Origin: an uncultured Alphaproteobacteria bacterium
GTDB lineage: Bacteria; Pseudomonadota; Alphaproteobacteria; Sphingomonadales; Sphingomonadaceae
Length of the DNA stretch: 64,000 bases
Assembly: GCA_903934325.1 (NCBI GenBank)
Contig: CAIZNH010000039.1
Span: forward strand, 1-64,000
Direction of reading: 5' to 3'
In this document: piece by piece, positions 28,620-37,004 of the stretch
Numbering within the stretch: the first letter of the stretch is position 1
Layout: the number at the start of each line of letters is the position of its first letter
Translations under genes and position numbers: made by a program
The notes under the pieces: model-generated
Database searches by the model: none
Told to the model about the DNA's origin: nothing
Seen by the model: only the letters and a program-made list of their open reading frames with translations

Positions 28620-28676
28620 CCGCGACGCCCTGCCGCGCTTGCCAGCCGAGTGCAAGCCATGCGACACTCGCGCGCT

Positions 28677-29393
28677 ATGGCAGTGGTCGCACACTTGAGC
28701 CGCGGCATGAAGCCGCTGGTGGATCTTGTCTATCCGCCGCGCTGTCCGCTGTGCGGCTCGGCGCTGGCAGATCAGGGCGGGCTTTGCGCCGATTGCTGGA
28801 GCGAGATCGACATTCCCGGCGAAGGCGGCTGCGATGCGCTGGCTTCATGGCCCGATCTTGGCCAGAGCGTTCCTGTCCACGCGGCGACGTTCTACAATGA
28901 TGCCTCGCGCAGGCTGGTGCTGGATTTCAAGCATGGTCGCAGGATTGCGCTGGCAGGCCTGCTGGCGCGCCTGATCGCGGCGCGGCTTCCTGCTGCGGCG
29001 AGCGGCGCACAGCCTTTGCTCGTTCCCGTGCCGCTGCATCGCTGGCGCCTGTGGCATCGCGGTTTCAATCAGGCAGCGCTGCTGGCGGGCGAGTTGGCGA
29101 AACTTGGCAGGGGTGAGGCGCTGGTGGACGGGCTGATCCGGAGGAAACGCACGCCGAGCCTCGGCGGGCTGGGGCGCGCGGCGCGCGAGCGGGCGCTGGC
29201 AGGCGCGATCGTGATCAATCCGCGCAAGGCGGGTCTGATTGCGGGCCGTGATGTAGTGCTGGTCGATGATGTCTTCACCAGCGGTGCGACCTCTCACGCC
29301 TGCCTCGCTGCAATCGCCGCTGCGGGTGCGCGCAGCCTGAGCGTAGCGAGCTTTGCGCGGGTGGATGATGCTGTGGCGGGGCGGGGCGGCTGA
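28677..29393 (+). CDS. comF: ComF family phosphoribosyltransferase-like protein
   Basis: A 238-aa ComF/GntX-type protein, linked in other bacteria to DNA uptake or oxidised DNA use. It has an N-terminal zinc ribbon CPLCGSALADQGGLCADCW and, near the C-terminus, the PRPP-binding motif VVLVDDVFTSGAT. In between lie VPVPLHRWRLWHRGFNQAALLA and RTPSLGGLGRAARERALAGA, both diagnostic for ComF. The start may be ATG 28677 or ATG 28707; neither has a clear ribosome site. A 10-bp hairpin begins 10 bp after the stop but has its T-tract on the minus-strand side. Confidence 0.88.
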   Translation: MAVVAHLSRGMKPLVDLVYPPRCPLCGSALADQGGLCADCWSEIDIPGEGGCDALASWPDLGQSVPVHAATFYNDASRRLVLDFKHGRRIALAGLLARLIAARLPAAASGAQPLLVPVPLHRWRLWHRGFNQAALLAGELAKLGRGEALVDGLIRRKRTPSLGGLGRAARERALAGAIVINPRKAGLIAGRDVVLVDDVFTSGATSHACLAAIAAAGARSLSVASFARVDDAVAGRGG

Positions 29394-29429
29394 AAAACGA
29401 AACGCCCGGAGCCTTGTGAGCTCCGGGCG
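29392..29429 (-). terminator. Strong intrinsic terminator (minus strand)
   Basis: CGCCCGGAGC (29403-29412) and GCTCCGGGCG (29420-29429) form a perfect 10-bp stem with a 7-base loop. On the minus strand it is followed by TTTCGTTTTTC. No annotated protein gene on the minus strand ends here, so it must end a non-coding transcript. On the plus strand it could at most act as a weak comF terminator. Confidence 0.8.
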
Positions 29430-29640
29430 CCGCGTGACGAAACGGTGTGGATCCGCTCTTTCGAGCCAGAATGGCCACCCCCTAGCTTGGCCATTCGGGA
29501 TCCTGTCCCTTATCGTTCAACCGGTCGCACTGGCACCCCGCTGCCAGTCTGCGGTCCGGTCACCCCCTGAACCTGGCATCAGATGATGCCGGTATTCGGT
29601 GGAGAACCGTCTTGCGACAATCCCTGAGCGCCTTGTTCCA
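29392..29640 (-). ncRNA. Candidate structured small RNA upstream of hisI
   Basis: The comF-hisI gap is packed with stable inverted repeats. From right to left these are 29571-29593 (GGCATCA/TGATGCC core), 29520-29560 (ACTGGCA/TGCCAGT core extended by ACCGG/CCGGT to about 16 bp), and 29449-29503 (GAATGGCCA/TGGCCATTC core nested in GGATCC/GGATCC). The series ends in a perfect 10-bp terminator stem with T-tract on the minus strand (29392-29429). No protein frame fits. All this indicates a transcript of roughly 200-250 nt on the minus strand. The 5' end is unknown. I could not match it to 6S, tmRNA, RNase P RNA or SRP RNA from remembered motifs. Minus-strand loops are G-rich (AGGGGG, GCGGGG). Confidence 0.5.
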
Positions 29641-29766
29641 TCCCGCCTGTTCATTCGGAAGGGCTAACCTTGCCGGTCGACATTTTTTGCAACCTGCTGT
29701 TGTGATCGTGCAACAATCCGCGCATGAGCAGCCCGTTTTCGGCATGATGACGAGCGGACAATTCAG

Positions 29767-30162
29767 ATGGCTGATCCCCAATTGACTACCGAGGAGCAGG
29801 AAAATGGCTCTGTCTTTGCGCCCAAATTTGATGCTTCGGGATTGCTGACGGCAGTTGTTGTCGACTCGCACACGGGCGGCGTGCTGGTGGTCGCGCATAT
29901 GAACCGCGAAGCGCTCGATGCGACGCTGGAGGGCGGGCGGGTGCATTTCTGGTCCCGTTCGCGTGGGAAGCTTTGGCTGAAAGGAGAGACCTCGGGGCAC
30001 TTTCTCGATGTGGCAGAGGTTCTGGTCGATTGCGATCAGGATGCGCTGGTGATTCGGGCAACGCCTACCGGTCCGACCTGCCATACGGGCGCGCAGAGTT
30101 GCTTTTATCGCAGGCTCGAGGTCGGCGAGGGCGCGCGTGCTCTCGTAAAGGTCAAGACTTGA
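29767..30162 (+). CDS. hisI: Phosphoribosyl-AMP cyclohydrolase
   Basis: A 131-aa enzyme opening the adenine ring of phosphoribosyl-AMP, the third step of histidine synthesis. Diagnostic motifs are AHMNREALDATLEGGRVHFWSR, GKLWLKGETSGH and the metal-binding stretch VDCDQDALVIRATPTGPTCHTG. It is the stand-alone HisI type without a HisE domain. Residues 1-20 are a short acidic lead. The stop codon overlaps the presumed operator of the next gene (30159-30174). It is not in a his operon here. Confidence 0.95.
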   Translation: MADPQLTTEEQENGSVFAPKFDASGLLTAVVVDSHTGGVLVVAHMNREALDATLEGGRVHFWSRSRGKLWLKGETSGHFLDVAEVLVDCDQDALVIRATPTGPTCHTGAQSCFYRRLEVGEGARALVKVKT

Positions 30163-30174
30163 CGCTCACGTAAA
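30159..30174. promoter_or_regulatory. MerR/LiuR-type operator upstream of the MerR gene
   Basis: TTGACG-CTCA-CGTAAA is an imperfect inverted repeat matching the general layout of LiuR operators (TTxACGT-N-ACGTxAA) known from Proteobacteria. It lies 21 bp before the MerR start and overlaps the hisI stop. Autoregulation is the likely use. No -10/-35 could be placed with confidence. Confidence 0.5.
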
Positions 30175-30194
30175 GGGAAGGTATCTGGTGCGGC

Positions 30195-30659
30195 ATGGCT
30201 ACCGCACCTGCACCTTCCGCGTCCGCGCATAACCCCGAGGCAGAACCACGTCGCATTGGCGCGCATCTCGACCGGCCTGATATCCACGCGCGCGAACAGT
30301 TCACCATCTCGGATCTCACCAGCGAATTCGGCTGCACTGCCCGTGCGCTGCGCTTCTACGAGGACGAGGGGCTGATCAGTCCGGCCCGCGTCGGGCTGAC
30401 CCGCGTCTATTCCAAGCGCGACCGTGCGCGGCTCGCATGGATCATGCGCGCCAAGAACGTGGGCTTCAGCCTCACCGAAATCCGCGAAATGATCGACCTA
30501 TACGATCTGGACGATGGCCGCGTCGAACAGCGCCGCGTCACGGTCGAGAAGTGCCGTGCGCACATCGCCAAGCTCAAGGCCCAGCGTGACGACATCGACA
30601 GTTCGATCAACGAACTCACCGATTTTGTCGCCGAGATCGAAAAGCTCGATCTGCGCTGA
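30195..30659 (+). CDS. MerR-family regulator (LiuR-like)
   Basis: A 154-aa MerR protein. After a 35-residue non-conserved N-terminus comes the winged helix FTISDLTSEFGCTARALRFYE with DEGLISPARVG and the conserved RVYSKRDRARLAWI. A dimerisation coiled coil follows (about 105-150, VEQRRVTVEKCRAHIAKLKA). There are no cysteines placed for metal sensing, in agreement with the LiuR/SoxR-unlike group that controls branched-chain amino acid and fatty acid breakdown. The acyl-CoA dehydrogenase gene 52 bp downstream on the same strand is the probable target. Exact ligand (an acyl-CoA) is inference. Confidence 0.88.
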   Translation: MATAPAPSASAHNPEAEPRRIGAHLDRPDIHAREQFTISDLTSEFGCTARALRFYEDEGLISPARVGLTRVYSKRDRARLAWIMRAKNVGFSLTEIREMIDLYDLDDGRVEQRRVTVEKCRAHIAKLKAQRDDIDSSINELTDFVAEIEKLDLR

Positions 30660-30711
30660 GCTGTAGCCACCCCCGCTTTCAAACGACCACCATCACCAAA
30701 GGGATCCAGTG

Positions 30712-32517
30712 ATGCCGACTTATACCGCGCCCACCCGCGACACGCGTTTCATCGTCAACGAGGTGCTCGACCTTGCCAGCTACGGCAATCTGCCGGGCTT
30801 CGAGAATGCCACGCCCGACATGATCGACACCGTGATCAACGAGGCCGGGAAGTTCTGTGCTGAGGTGCTTGCACCGGTCAATCAGGCGGGTGACGAGCAT
30901 GGCTGCACCCGTCACGAAGACGGCAGCGTCACCACCCCTCCGGGTTTCAAGGAAGCCTATCAGGCCTTTGTCGAGAATGGCTGGGGCACTCTCGGCCAGC
31001 CGGTGGAATTCGGCGGGCAGGGGCTTCCCCATGTGCTGAGCTTTGCCTTCGAGGAATTCTCGGGCACCGCCAACCAGGCTTTCGCGATGTATCCCGGTCT
31101 CACCGCCGGTGCGATCTCGGCAATTCTGGCCAAGGGTTCGGACGAGCAGAAGGCGACCTTCGTGCCCAAGATGATCTCGGGCGAATGGTCGGGCACGATG
31201 AACCTGACCGAGCCGCATTGCGGCACCGACCTCGGCATGATCCGCACCAAGGCTGTGCCCAACGGCGATGGCACCTATGCGATCACCGGCACCAAGATCT
31301 TCATCTCGGCCGGCGAGCATGACCTCACCAGCAACATCATCCATCTGGTGCTGGCCAAGACCCCGGACGCGCCCGACAGCGTGAAGGGCATCTCGCTGTT
31401 CATCGTTCCGAAGTTCATCCTCGATGAAAACGGCGAACCGGGCGTGCGCAACGGAGTGACCTGCGGTTCGATCGAAAAGAAGATGGGCATCCACGGCAAC
31501 GCCACCTGCCTCCTCAACTATGACGGCGCGACGGGCTACATGGTGGGCGAGGAGAACAAGGGGCTCGCGGCCATGTTCATCATGATGAACGCTGCCCGCC
31601 TCGGTGTCGGTATCCAGGGCTATGCCCAGGCCGAAGTCGCCTATCAGAACGCGGTGAACTACGCGCTTGATCGCCGTCAGGGCCGCGCGCTCACCGGCCC
31701 GGCAGATCCTTCCGCCAAGGCCGATCCGATCTTCGTTCACCCTGATGTGCGCCGGATGCTGATGGACGCGAAGGTGTTCACCGAAAGCATGCGCGCGCTG
31801 TGCCTCTGGGGCGCATTGCAGGTCGATCTGACCCACAAGGCGCAGACTCCCGAGGAGCGCGAGGCTGCCGACATGCTGATCGGGCTGATGACCCCGGTCA
31901 TTAAGGGATATGGCACCGACAAGGGCTATGACATCGCCAACAACATGCAGCAGGTGTTCGGCGGCCATGGCTATGTGCGCGAATGGGGCATGGAGCAGTT
32001 CGTCCGCGATAGCCGCATCGCGATGATCTACGAAGGCGCCAACGGGGTGCAGGCCATGGACCTGTGCGGCCGCAAGCTCGCCATGAACGGCGGCAAGGCG
32101 ATCCAGGCCTTCTTTGCCATGATCGACGAGGAAATCGCCGCCGCCAAGCAGGTGCCGGAACTGGCTGGTGTGGCGGAACGCCTCGAAAAGGCGCTTGGCG
32201 AGCAGAAGGCCGCAACCATGTGGTTCATGCAGAACGCCATGGCCAACCCCAATCACCTGGGCGCCGGCGCACATCACTACATGCACATCATGGGCATCGT
32301 GACGCTCGGCTTCTTTTGGCTGAAGATGGCCAAGGTGGCGCTGGCCAAGCTCGCGGGCGCGCCGGAGGACAAGGCGTTTTACGAGGCGAAGCTGGTCTCG
32401 GCCAATTACTATTCCGAACGCTTCCTGCCCGATGCGGGCGCGCTGCGGCGCAAGCTCGAAGCGGGCAGCGAATACATGATGAAGCTGCCGGCCGAGGCCT
32501 TCGCCACCGCTGCCTGA
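30712..32517 (+). CDS. Acyl-CoA dehydrogenase (DmdC/FadE-like, with C-terminal extension)
   Basis: A 601-aa flavin-dependent acyl-CoA dehydrogenase of the large type. The central fold has MNLTEPHCGTDLGMIRTKA (FAD/substrate loop), ITGTKIFISAGEHDL and KMGIHGNATCLLNYDGA. The C-terminal helices include QQVFGGHGYVREWGMEQFVRD with the RIAMIYEGANGVQAMDL segment holding the catalytic Glu. About 130 extra C-terminal residues form the domain found in DmdC-like enzymes. The start is ATG 30712 with AAGGG about 8 bases upstream; GTG 30709 is in frame. It is very likely controlled by the adjacent MerR protein. The acyl chain preference is not visible. Confidence 0.92.
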   Translation: MPTYTAPTRDTRFIVNEVLDLASYGNLPGFENATPDMIDTVINEAGKFCAEVLAPVNQAGDEHGCTRHEDGSVTTPPGFKEAYQAFVENGWGTLGQPVEFGGQGLPHVLSFAFEEFSGTANQAFAMYPGLTAGAISAILAKGSDEQKATFVPKMISGEWSGTMNLTEPHCGTDLGMIRTKAVPNGDGTYAITGTKIFISAGEHDLTSNIIHLVLAKTPDAPDSVKGISLFIVPKFILDENGEPGVRNGVTCGSIEKKMGIHGNATCLLNYDGATGYMVGEENKGLAAMFIMMNAARLGVGIQGYAQAEVAYQNAVNYALDRRQGRALTGPADPSAKADPIFVHPDVRRMLMDAKVFTESMRALCLWGALQVDLTHKAQTPEEREAADMLIGLMTPVIKGYGTDKGYDIANNMQQVFGGHGYVREWGMEQFVRDSRIAMIYEGANGVQAMDLCGRKLAMNGGKAIQAFFAMIDEEIAAAKQVPELAGVAERLEKALGEQKAATMWFMQNAMANPNHLGAGAHHYMHIMGIVTLGFFWLKMAKVALAKLAGAPEDKAFYEAKLVSANYYSERFLPDAGALRRKLEAGSEYMMKLPAEAFATAA

Positions 32518-32552
32518 TCGTCTCCTTGCGAATTTTCGCGGGCACTTTTGCA

Positions 32553-32590
32553 GGGCCGCCATGTTAAGGCATGGCGGCCCTTGTTCATTC
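32553..32590 (+). terminator. Intrinsic terminator after the acyl-CoA dehydrogenase gene
   Basis: GGGCCGCCATG (32553-32563) pairs perfectly with CATGGCGGCCC (32570-32580) around TTAAGG, followed by TTGTTCATT. The 11-bp stem, 35 bp after the stop, fits a Rho-independent terminator. Confidence 0.75.
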
Positions 32591-32615
32591 GGGACGGTGT
32601 GGGGAGCGTGTTGAC

Positions 32616-33512
32616 ATGATGATGCGGCGGTTGTGGCTGGCGGTTGCGGCAGGGGTGTTGCTTCTGGCGGGCGCTGCCGTGTTGCTGCTCGCGCCGGACG
32701 ATACGCCGCTGGTCGAGGCGCCTTCGGCCGCTCGTTTCGTCTTTACCGGATGGGATGGCCCGGATCTGCCGGTCTATTACCAGCTGCCCGATAAGGTCAC
32801 CGCCGAGACCCCTGTGGTTTTCGTGATGCACGGCGTCAATCGTGATGCGGATCGTTACCGCGACGAATGGTCCGCGCTCGCCAGACGCCACGGCTTCATC
32901 GCTATCGTCCCGCAGTTCAGCCGCGCCGATTTCCCCGGCTCGCGCGGCTACAACACCGGCTATTTCAGCGAGGACGACGGCAGCCCGCGTCCGCGCAACC
33001 TATGGTCATTCGCGGCGATCGAGCCGCTTTTCGACGATGTCCGCAAGCGTTTCGGCACAGGCTCAGAGCGCTATAGCATCTACGGCCATTCCGCTGGCGC
33101 GCAGTTCGTGCACCGTTTCGTGCTGTTCATGCCCGAAGCACGGATCGACAAGGCCGTCGCTGCCAATGCGGGCTGGTACACCATGCCTGATCGCTCCGTG
33201 GGGTTTCCCTATGGCCTTGCAGAAACCCCGGTCGATGACGCGGCACTGGGAGCCGCGCTTGGCAAGCCGCTCACGGTGCTGATCGGCACGGCGGATACCG
33301 ACCGCGATGATCCCGACCTGCGCAAGACCCCCGAGGCCCATGCGCAGGGGCTCACCCGCTTTTCCCGCGGGCAGACGTTCTTTGCGCGCGGAAAGGCCGC
33401 GGCGAGAGAGATCGGGACGCCCTTTGGATGGAAACTGGCCACAGTGCCCGGCATTGGCCACAGCAACGCGGGCATGGCCGAAGCCGCCGCCGCGTTGCTC
33501 GCCAAACCTTGA
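32616..33512 (+). CDS. Secreted or membrane-anchored alpha/beta hydrolase
   Basis: A 298-aa alpha/beta hydrolase with an N-terminal hydrophobic segment (MMMRRLWLAVAAGVLLLAGA) acting as signal or anchor. The fold shows VVFVMHGVNRDADRYRDEW (oxyanion loop), the nucleophile elbow YGHSAG, an Asp-rich region IGTADTDRDD, and the final GIGHSN with the catalytic His. This layout resembles LpqC/polyhydroxybutyrate depolymerase-like esterases. GGGGAG lies 9 bases before ATG 32616. The substrate is unknown. Confidence 0.78.
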   Translation: MMMRRLWLAVAAGVLLLAGAAVLLLAPDDTPLVEAPSAARFVFTGWDGPDLPVYYQLPDKVTAETPVVFVMHGVNRDADRYRDEWSALARRHGFIAIVPQFSRADFPGSRGYNTGYFSEDDGSPRPRNLWSFAAIEPLFDDVRKRFGTGSERYSIYGHSAGAQFVHRFVLFMPEARIDKAVAANAGWYTMPDRSVGFPYGLAETPVDDAALGAALGKPLTVLIGTADTDRDDPDLRKTPEAHAQGLTRFSRGQTFFARGKAAAREIGTPFGWKLATVPGIGHSNAGMAEAAAALLAKP

Positions 33513-33515
33513 TCC

Positions 33516-35024
33516 CTATTTCTTCGCTGCTTCCTCGGCCAGGACATAGAGGTAGTCGACATAGGCCATGGTCACTTCGTCGAGGCCGTAGACCTTGGGG
33601 TCGCTGCTCTCGATCAGGAACCATTCGTTGGGCGCATGGGCACCGCCGCCACGACCAAGCCCGAATTGCGAGGCGGGCAGGTTCAGCGGCGGACCGTTGA
33701 AGATCACCCCCGGCCAGCTTCCCGCGTTACGCGGGCGGATCGTGTAGGGGATACCCTGAGCATCGAAGAGTTTCTTTTGCGCGCGGATCAGGGCCGAATC
33801 CTCGGCCGTCTCGTTGGGGCCATAACCGCCAGAGACGGTGACGCGCACATCATCGAGACCGCGGCGCGCAAGGTGGGCCTGCAATTTGCTGACCGCTTCG
33901 GCCTTGGTCATGTTCGGCACAAGACGGAATTCGAGCTTCGCCTCCGCGCGCCCCGGAAGCACGGTCTTGCCGCCTTCGCCAGTATATCCTGCAACCAGCC
34001 CCTGAATGTTGACCGTTGGCTGCGAGAAGAAGCGTTCGAGGCTGGTGGTGTAATCCTCGTCATTGATCCAGCGTCCGACACCCAGCAGCGCCTTCTCGCC
34101 CGCTTCGGCCCCCGGCTTTACGCTCTGGGCGATCAGTTCCTTCTGGCGCGGGCTGAGGGGCTGGACGTTCTCGAACCAGCCATCGATGGTCGGCGTATGC
34201 CCGTCATCGGCCACCAGCGTATCGAGCGCCTTGACGAGCCGCCATGCCGGGCTTTCGATGCGGGCATGGTTTGATGAGTGGATGTCGGTCTTGGGATATT
34301 TGTCCGAGGTCTCTCCGCCCACCACCAGCTGGAATTCGACCGCTCCCTTGGCTCCCAGGGTGATCCCGGCGCTGCCGTCACGGTTCTGGTTGGCGGCAGG
34401 GATGAACACGCCGATTGCCTTCGAGAGCGCGGCCTGCACTTCGGGCACCGCGACCACCTGATCGAAGTGGGTTGAGGCGACCTCCTCCTCGCCCTCGGCC
34501 ACCAGCACGAGGTTGACGGGGAGCTTGCGTCCGCTCGCCTGGATCGCCTTGACCGCGGCGAGAAAGGCCATTTCTGGGCCTTTCTGGTTCACCACTCCGC
34601 GTCCGACGATGGCCGTGCCTTCACCCGGGCGATCCACCAGCGTCGCGGTGAGTGGCGGGGTGTTCCACTCGGCCGGATCGAACTGCTTCACATCATACAT
34701 GAAGTAGACGCCGACCGTGATCTTGGCCCCGGCATCAAGCGTAGCGAAAACTGCCGGCACACCATCGGTCGGGATCACCTTTGCTTGCTGGAACCCGGCA
34801 TCGAGCGCCAGCTTGCGCATATATTCCGCGCCCTCGGGCGTTCCGCGTTTTTCGGCGGCAATGGTGGGGAGGGCGACCCAGTCCGTGAGCGCCTTCACGG
34901 TCGCATCATGCTGGGCCTCGACAGTGGCGGCGATTTTTTCGCGCTGCGGCGTTTCGGCAGCGACAGGTGCTGTAGCCAGCGCAATCGCGGCGGCCATGGT
35001 CATTGCGGCCAATGCTCGTTTCAT
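33516..35024 (-). CDS. Secreted M20-family peptidase homologue lacking two zinc ligands
   Basis: A 502-aa M20 dipeptidase-like protein with a Sec signal (MKRALAAMTMAAAIALATAP, then VAA). The fold is clear: EGEEEVAS, then GRAEAKLEFRLVPNMTKAEA and the terminal GGGAHAPNEW. However the first metal motif, normally GHxDV, reads YFMYDVKQF, so the His is Met. The usual GRGxxDxKG reads GRGVVNQKG, so the bridging Asp is Asn. Two of the five usual ligands are thus absent; the enzyme may use one metal, do other chemistry, or only bind substrate. It is divergent from another M20 gene with all ligands. ATG 35024 is preceded by GGGGGAGAGATCGC. Confidence 0.82.
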   Translation of the reverse strand: MKRALAAMTMAAAIALATAPVAAETPQREKIAATVEAQHDATVKALTDWVALPTIAAEKRGTPEGAEYMRKLALDAGFQQAKVIPTDGVPAVFATLDAGAKITVGVYFMYDVKQFDPAEWNTPPLTATLVDRPGEGTAIVGRGVVNQKGPEMAFLAAVKAIQASGRKLPVNLVLVAEGEEEVASTHFDQVVAVPEVQAALSKAIGVFIPAANQNRDGSAGITLGAKGAVEFQLVVGGETSDKYPKTDIHSSNHARIESPAWRLVKALDTLVADDGHTPTIDGWFENVQPLSPRQKELIAQSVKPGAEAGEKALLGVGRWINDEDYTTSLERFFSQPTVNIQGLVAGYTGEGGKTVLPGRAEAKLEFRLVPNMTKAEAVSKLQAHLARRGLDDVRVTVSGGYGPNETAEDSALIRAQKKLFDAQGIPYTIRPRNAGSWPGVIFNGPPLNLPASQFGLGRGGGAHAPNEWFLIESSDPKVYGLDEVTMAYVDYLYVLAEEAAKK

Positions 35025-35076
35025 GCGATCTCTCCCCCTCGGTGGTTGTGACAAGGAGGTATCAGGCGCCACGGGG

Positions 35077-35096
35077 AGCGCAAAGGCTTTTGCGCT
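35077..35096. promoter_or_regulatory. 8-bp dyad between two divergent M20 genes
   Basis: AGCGCAAA (35077-35084) and TTTGCGCT (35089-35096) are perfect complements around a 4-base loop. The site is central in the shared 169-bp region and could be an operator for both genes. No regulator gene is nearby. Confidence 0.35.
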
Positions 35097-35193
35097 TGCA
35101 GGCATCTGGGGACCCTGCGAGCATGAATACTGGTCAGGGTGCCGGGGGTCGGCCACAGCAATCGCGCACTGATCAGACTTGGAGCGAGACGCA

Positions 35194-36456
35194 ATGGGGA
35201 GACCTTGGCTTGGATTTGCAGCAGCAATGGCGTTGCTTTCCCCGATGCCGCTTGCGGCCGAGCCGGTGCAGGCCGGCGCGCTTTCGCCATCGTTCAAGGC
35301 ACAGCTCGATGCGCAATATGACCGGATCATCGCCGATCTCATCCGCATCACCGAAACTCCTGCTCCGCCTTTCAAGGAGCACAAGCGCGCCGAACTTTTT
35401 GCGCAGATGCTGCGCGATGCCGGGCTCAAGGATGTCAGCATCGACGAGGAGGGCAATGTCCTCGCTCTTCGCCCCGGACAGACAAATGCGCCCGTGTTCG
35501 TCGTCTCGGCCCATCTCGACACGGTGTTCCCCGAAGGCACGCCCATCAAAGTGACACGCGAGGGCGAACGCCTGCTGGCTCCCGGCATTGGTGACGACGG
35601 CCTCGGCCTTGCCTCGATCCTGGCATGGATCCGAATTCTGGAGGCCAACCGCATCCAGACCCGCCAACCCATCCTGTTTGTCGGCACTGTGGGCGAGGAA
35701 GGCGCGGGCGATCTGCGCGGCGTGCGTCACCTCTTCACCAAGGGCGCTTGGAAGGGGCGGATCGGCACGTTCCTTTCGGTCGACAATGCTGATGCCGGGC
35801 GGGTGGTTCACGCAGCTGTCGGCTCACGGCGCTACCGGCTCGGCTTCAAGGGGCCGGGCGGCCACTCTTACGGGGCTTTCGGCATCGTCAATCCGATGGC
35901 CGCCATGGCCGAGGCAGTGCGCGGGATCTATGCCATCAACGTGCCGGCCGAGCCCAAGACGACCTACGCCGCTACGGTCGTCCATGGCGGAACCTCGGTC
36001 AACGCGATCCCCGATCTGGTGACGCTCGAAGTCGACATGCGCTCGGGCGATCCCGCCGCGCTGCGCAAGCTCGAAGACGATGTGCTGGCGGCAGCAGCCG
36101 CGGGCGTAGCGGCCGAGAATGCCGCGCGGTCTGTGCGGCCCGGTTCGATCAGCCTTGATCCGCAACTGATCGGAGACCGTCCCGCAGGCATAACCCCGCC
36201 GGTTCATTCCCTGGTGAGCGATGCGCTCGCCGCCTCGCGTGCGGCGGGCTTTGACGCGCGGCTCGACCAATCCTCGACCGATTCGAACATCCCGATGAGC
36301 CTCGGCGTGCCTGCGCTGACAATCGGCACCGGCGCGGGCGGCGGGCGCACTCATAGCGTCGAGGAATATCTCGAAACCGGACGCGAGCGTTTCGTGGCAG
36401 GGGTTTCGGTGGGCCTCGCGATCATCCTCGCGCAGACCCAGCCGAGCGCACCTTAA
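35194..36456 (+). CDS. Secreted M20-family zinc peptidase
   Basis: A 420-aa M20 metallopeptidase with a signal peptide (WLGFAAAMALLSPMPLAAEP). Metal-binding motifs are intact: VSAHLDTVFP (His, Asp), APGIGDDGLGLAS (bridging Asp), GTVGEEGAGD (catalytic Glu and metal Glu), SVDNAD, and GGRTHSVEEY (final His). A central lid domain (about 210-330) includes GPGGHSYGAFG for dimerisation. ATG 35194 has GGAG 8 bases upstream. It probably degrades small peptides or deacylates amino acids in the periplasm, together with the divergent paralogue. Confidence 0.88.
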   Translation: MGRPWLGFAAAMALLSPMPLAAEPVQAGALSPSFKAQLDAQYDRIIADLIRITETPAPPFKEHKRAELFAQMLRDAGLKDVSIDEEGNVLALRPGQTNAPVFVVSAHLDTVFPEGTPIKVTREGERLLAPGIGDDGLGLASILAWIRILEANRIQTRQPILFVGTVGEEGAGDLRGVRHLFTKGAWKGRIGTFLSVDNADAGRVVHAAVGSRRYRLGFKGPGGHSYGAFGIVNPMAAMAEAVRGIYAINVPAEPKTTYAATVVHGGTSVNAIPDLVTLEVDMRSGDPAALRKLEDDVLAAAAAGVAAENAARSVRPGSISLDPQLIGDRPAGITPPVHSLVSDALAASRAAGFDARLDQSSTDSNIPMSLGVPALTIGTGAGGGRTHSVEEYLETGRERFVAGVSVGLAIILAQTQPSAP

Positions 36457-36459
36457 GCC

Positions 36460-36948
36460 CTATTCGGCAGCGACGCGCTGGGCCTTCGGACGGGCTGCCG
36501 CGAGGCGCTCGGACAGGCTGGCGCCGCCTGCGGAAGGAGCGGGTTTGAGCGACAGGTTTACGATGGTGGGCGCAGGCTTGGGTGCCGGTTGCGGTTCGGT
36601 CGCAGCGTCGGCGACGGGCTCGACGACCGGTTGCGGCGCAGGCGCGGCATCGGCCGCAGGCTGGGGGGCGACCTCCGCAACGGGCGAAGGGGCAGGTTGC
36701 GGCTCCGGTGCCGGTGCGGCGGCAGAGGCAATCTCGGGCGCAGGTGCTTGTTGTTCCTGAGCCTCTTCGCCGGTCGTCGCTTCCAGCAGCTTGGCGGCGA
36801 CTTCCTCCAGCGAGCCGACCACCAGCAGCGGCTGACCGCCGACGATACCGACGCTGGTCTGGCCGTTCTCAGCCACGCGCAGCCAGGCGACGTTTTCGGC
36901 CACCACCAGATAATTGCCGCCGCGCGATTCCAGCTTGATGAACTTCAT
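36460..36948 (-). CDS. Small protein with FlbD-like N-terminus and Ala/Pro-rich tail
   Basis: A 162-aa protein. The first 60 residues (MKFIKLESRGGNYLVVAENV, then AWLRVAENGQTSVGIVGG) form a compact beta-rich unit similar in outline to the FlbD/small swarming-protein fold. The rest (about 65-140) is low-complexity, repeating Ala, Pro, Gln and Glu. A basic C-terminal segment SLSERLAAARPKAQRVAAE follows. The tail may be a flexible linker. No function is recognised; it is a single gene convergent with the M20 peptidase. Confidence 0.6.
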   Translation of the reverse strand: MKFIKLESRGGNYLVVAENVAWLRVAENGQTSVGIVGGQPLLVVGSLEEVAAKLLEATTGEEAQEQQAPAPEIASAAAPAPEPQPAPSPVAEVAPQPAADAAPAPQPVVEPVADAATEPQPAPKPAPTIVNLSLKPAPSAGGASLSERLAAARPKAQRVAAE

Positions 36949-37004
36949 GACACCGCCGCGCTAGCACGGCACGGGTTAAGGAATCGGTCAATGTGCTTGA
37001 GGGG

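Noticed and set aside
29641-29766. His operon leader peptide or riboswitch for hisI
   Set aside because: No run of His codons and no recognised riboswitch core; the structured part lies further upstream and is better explained by a minus-strand RNA.
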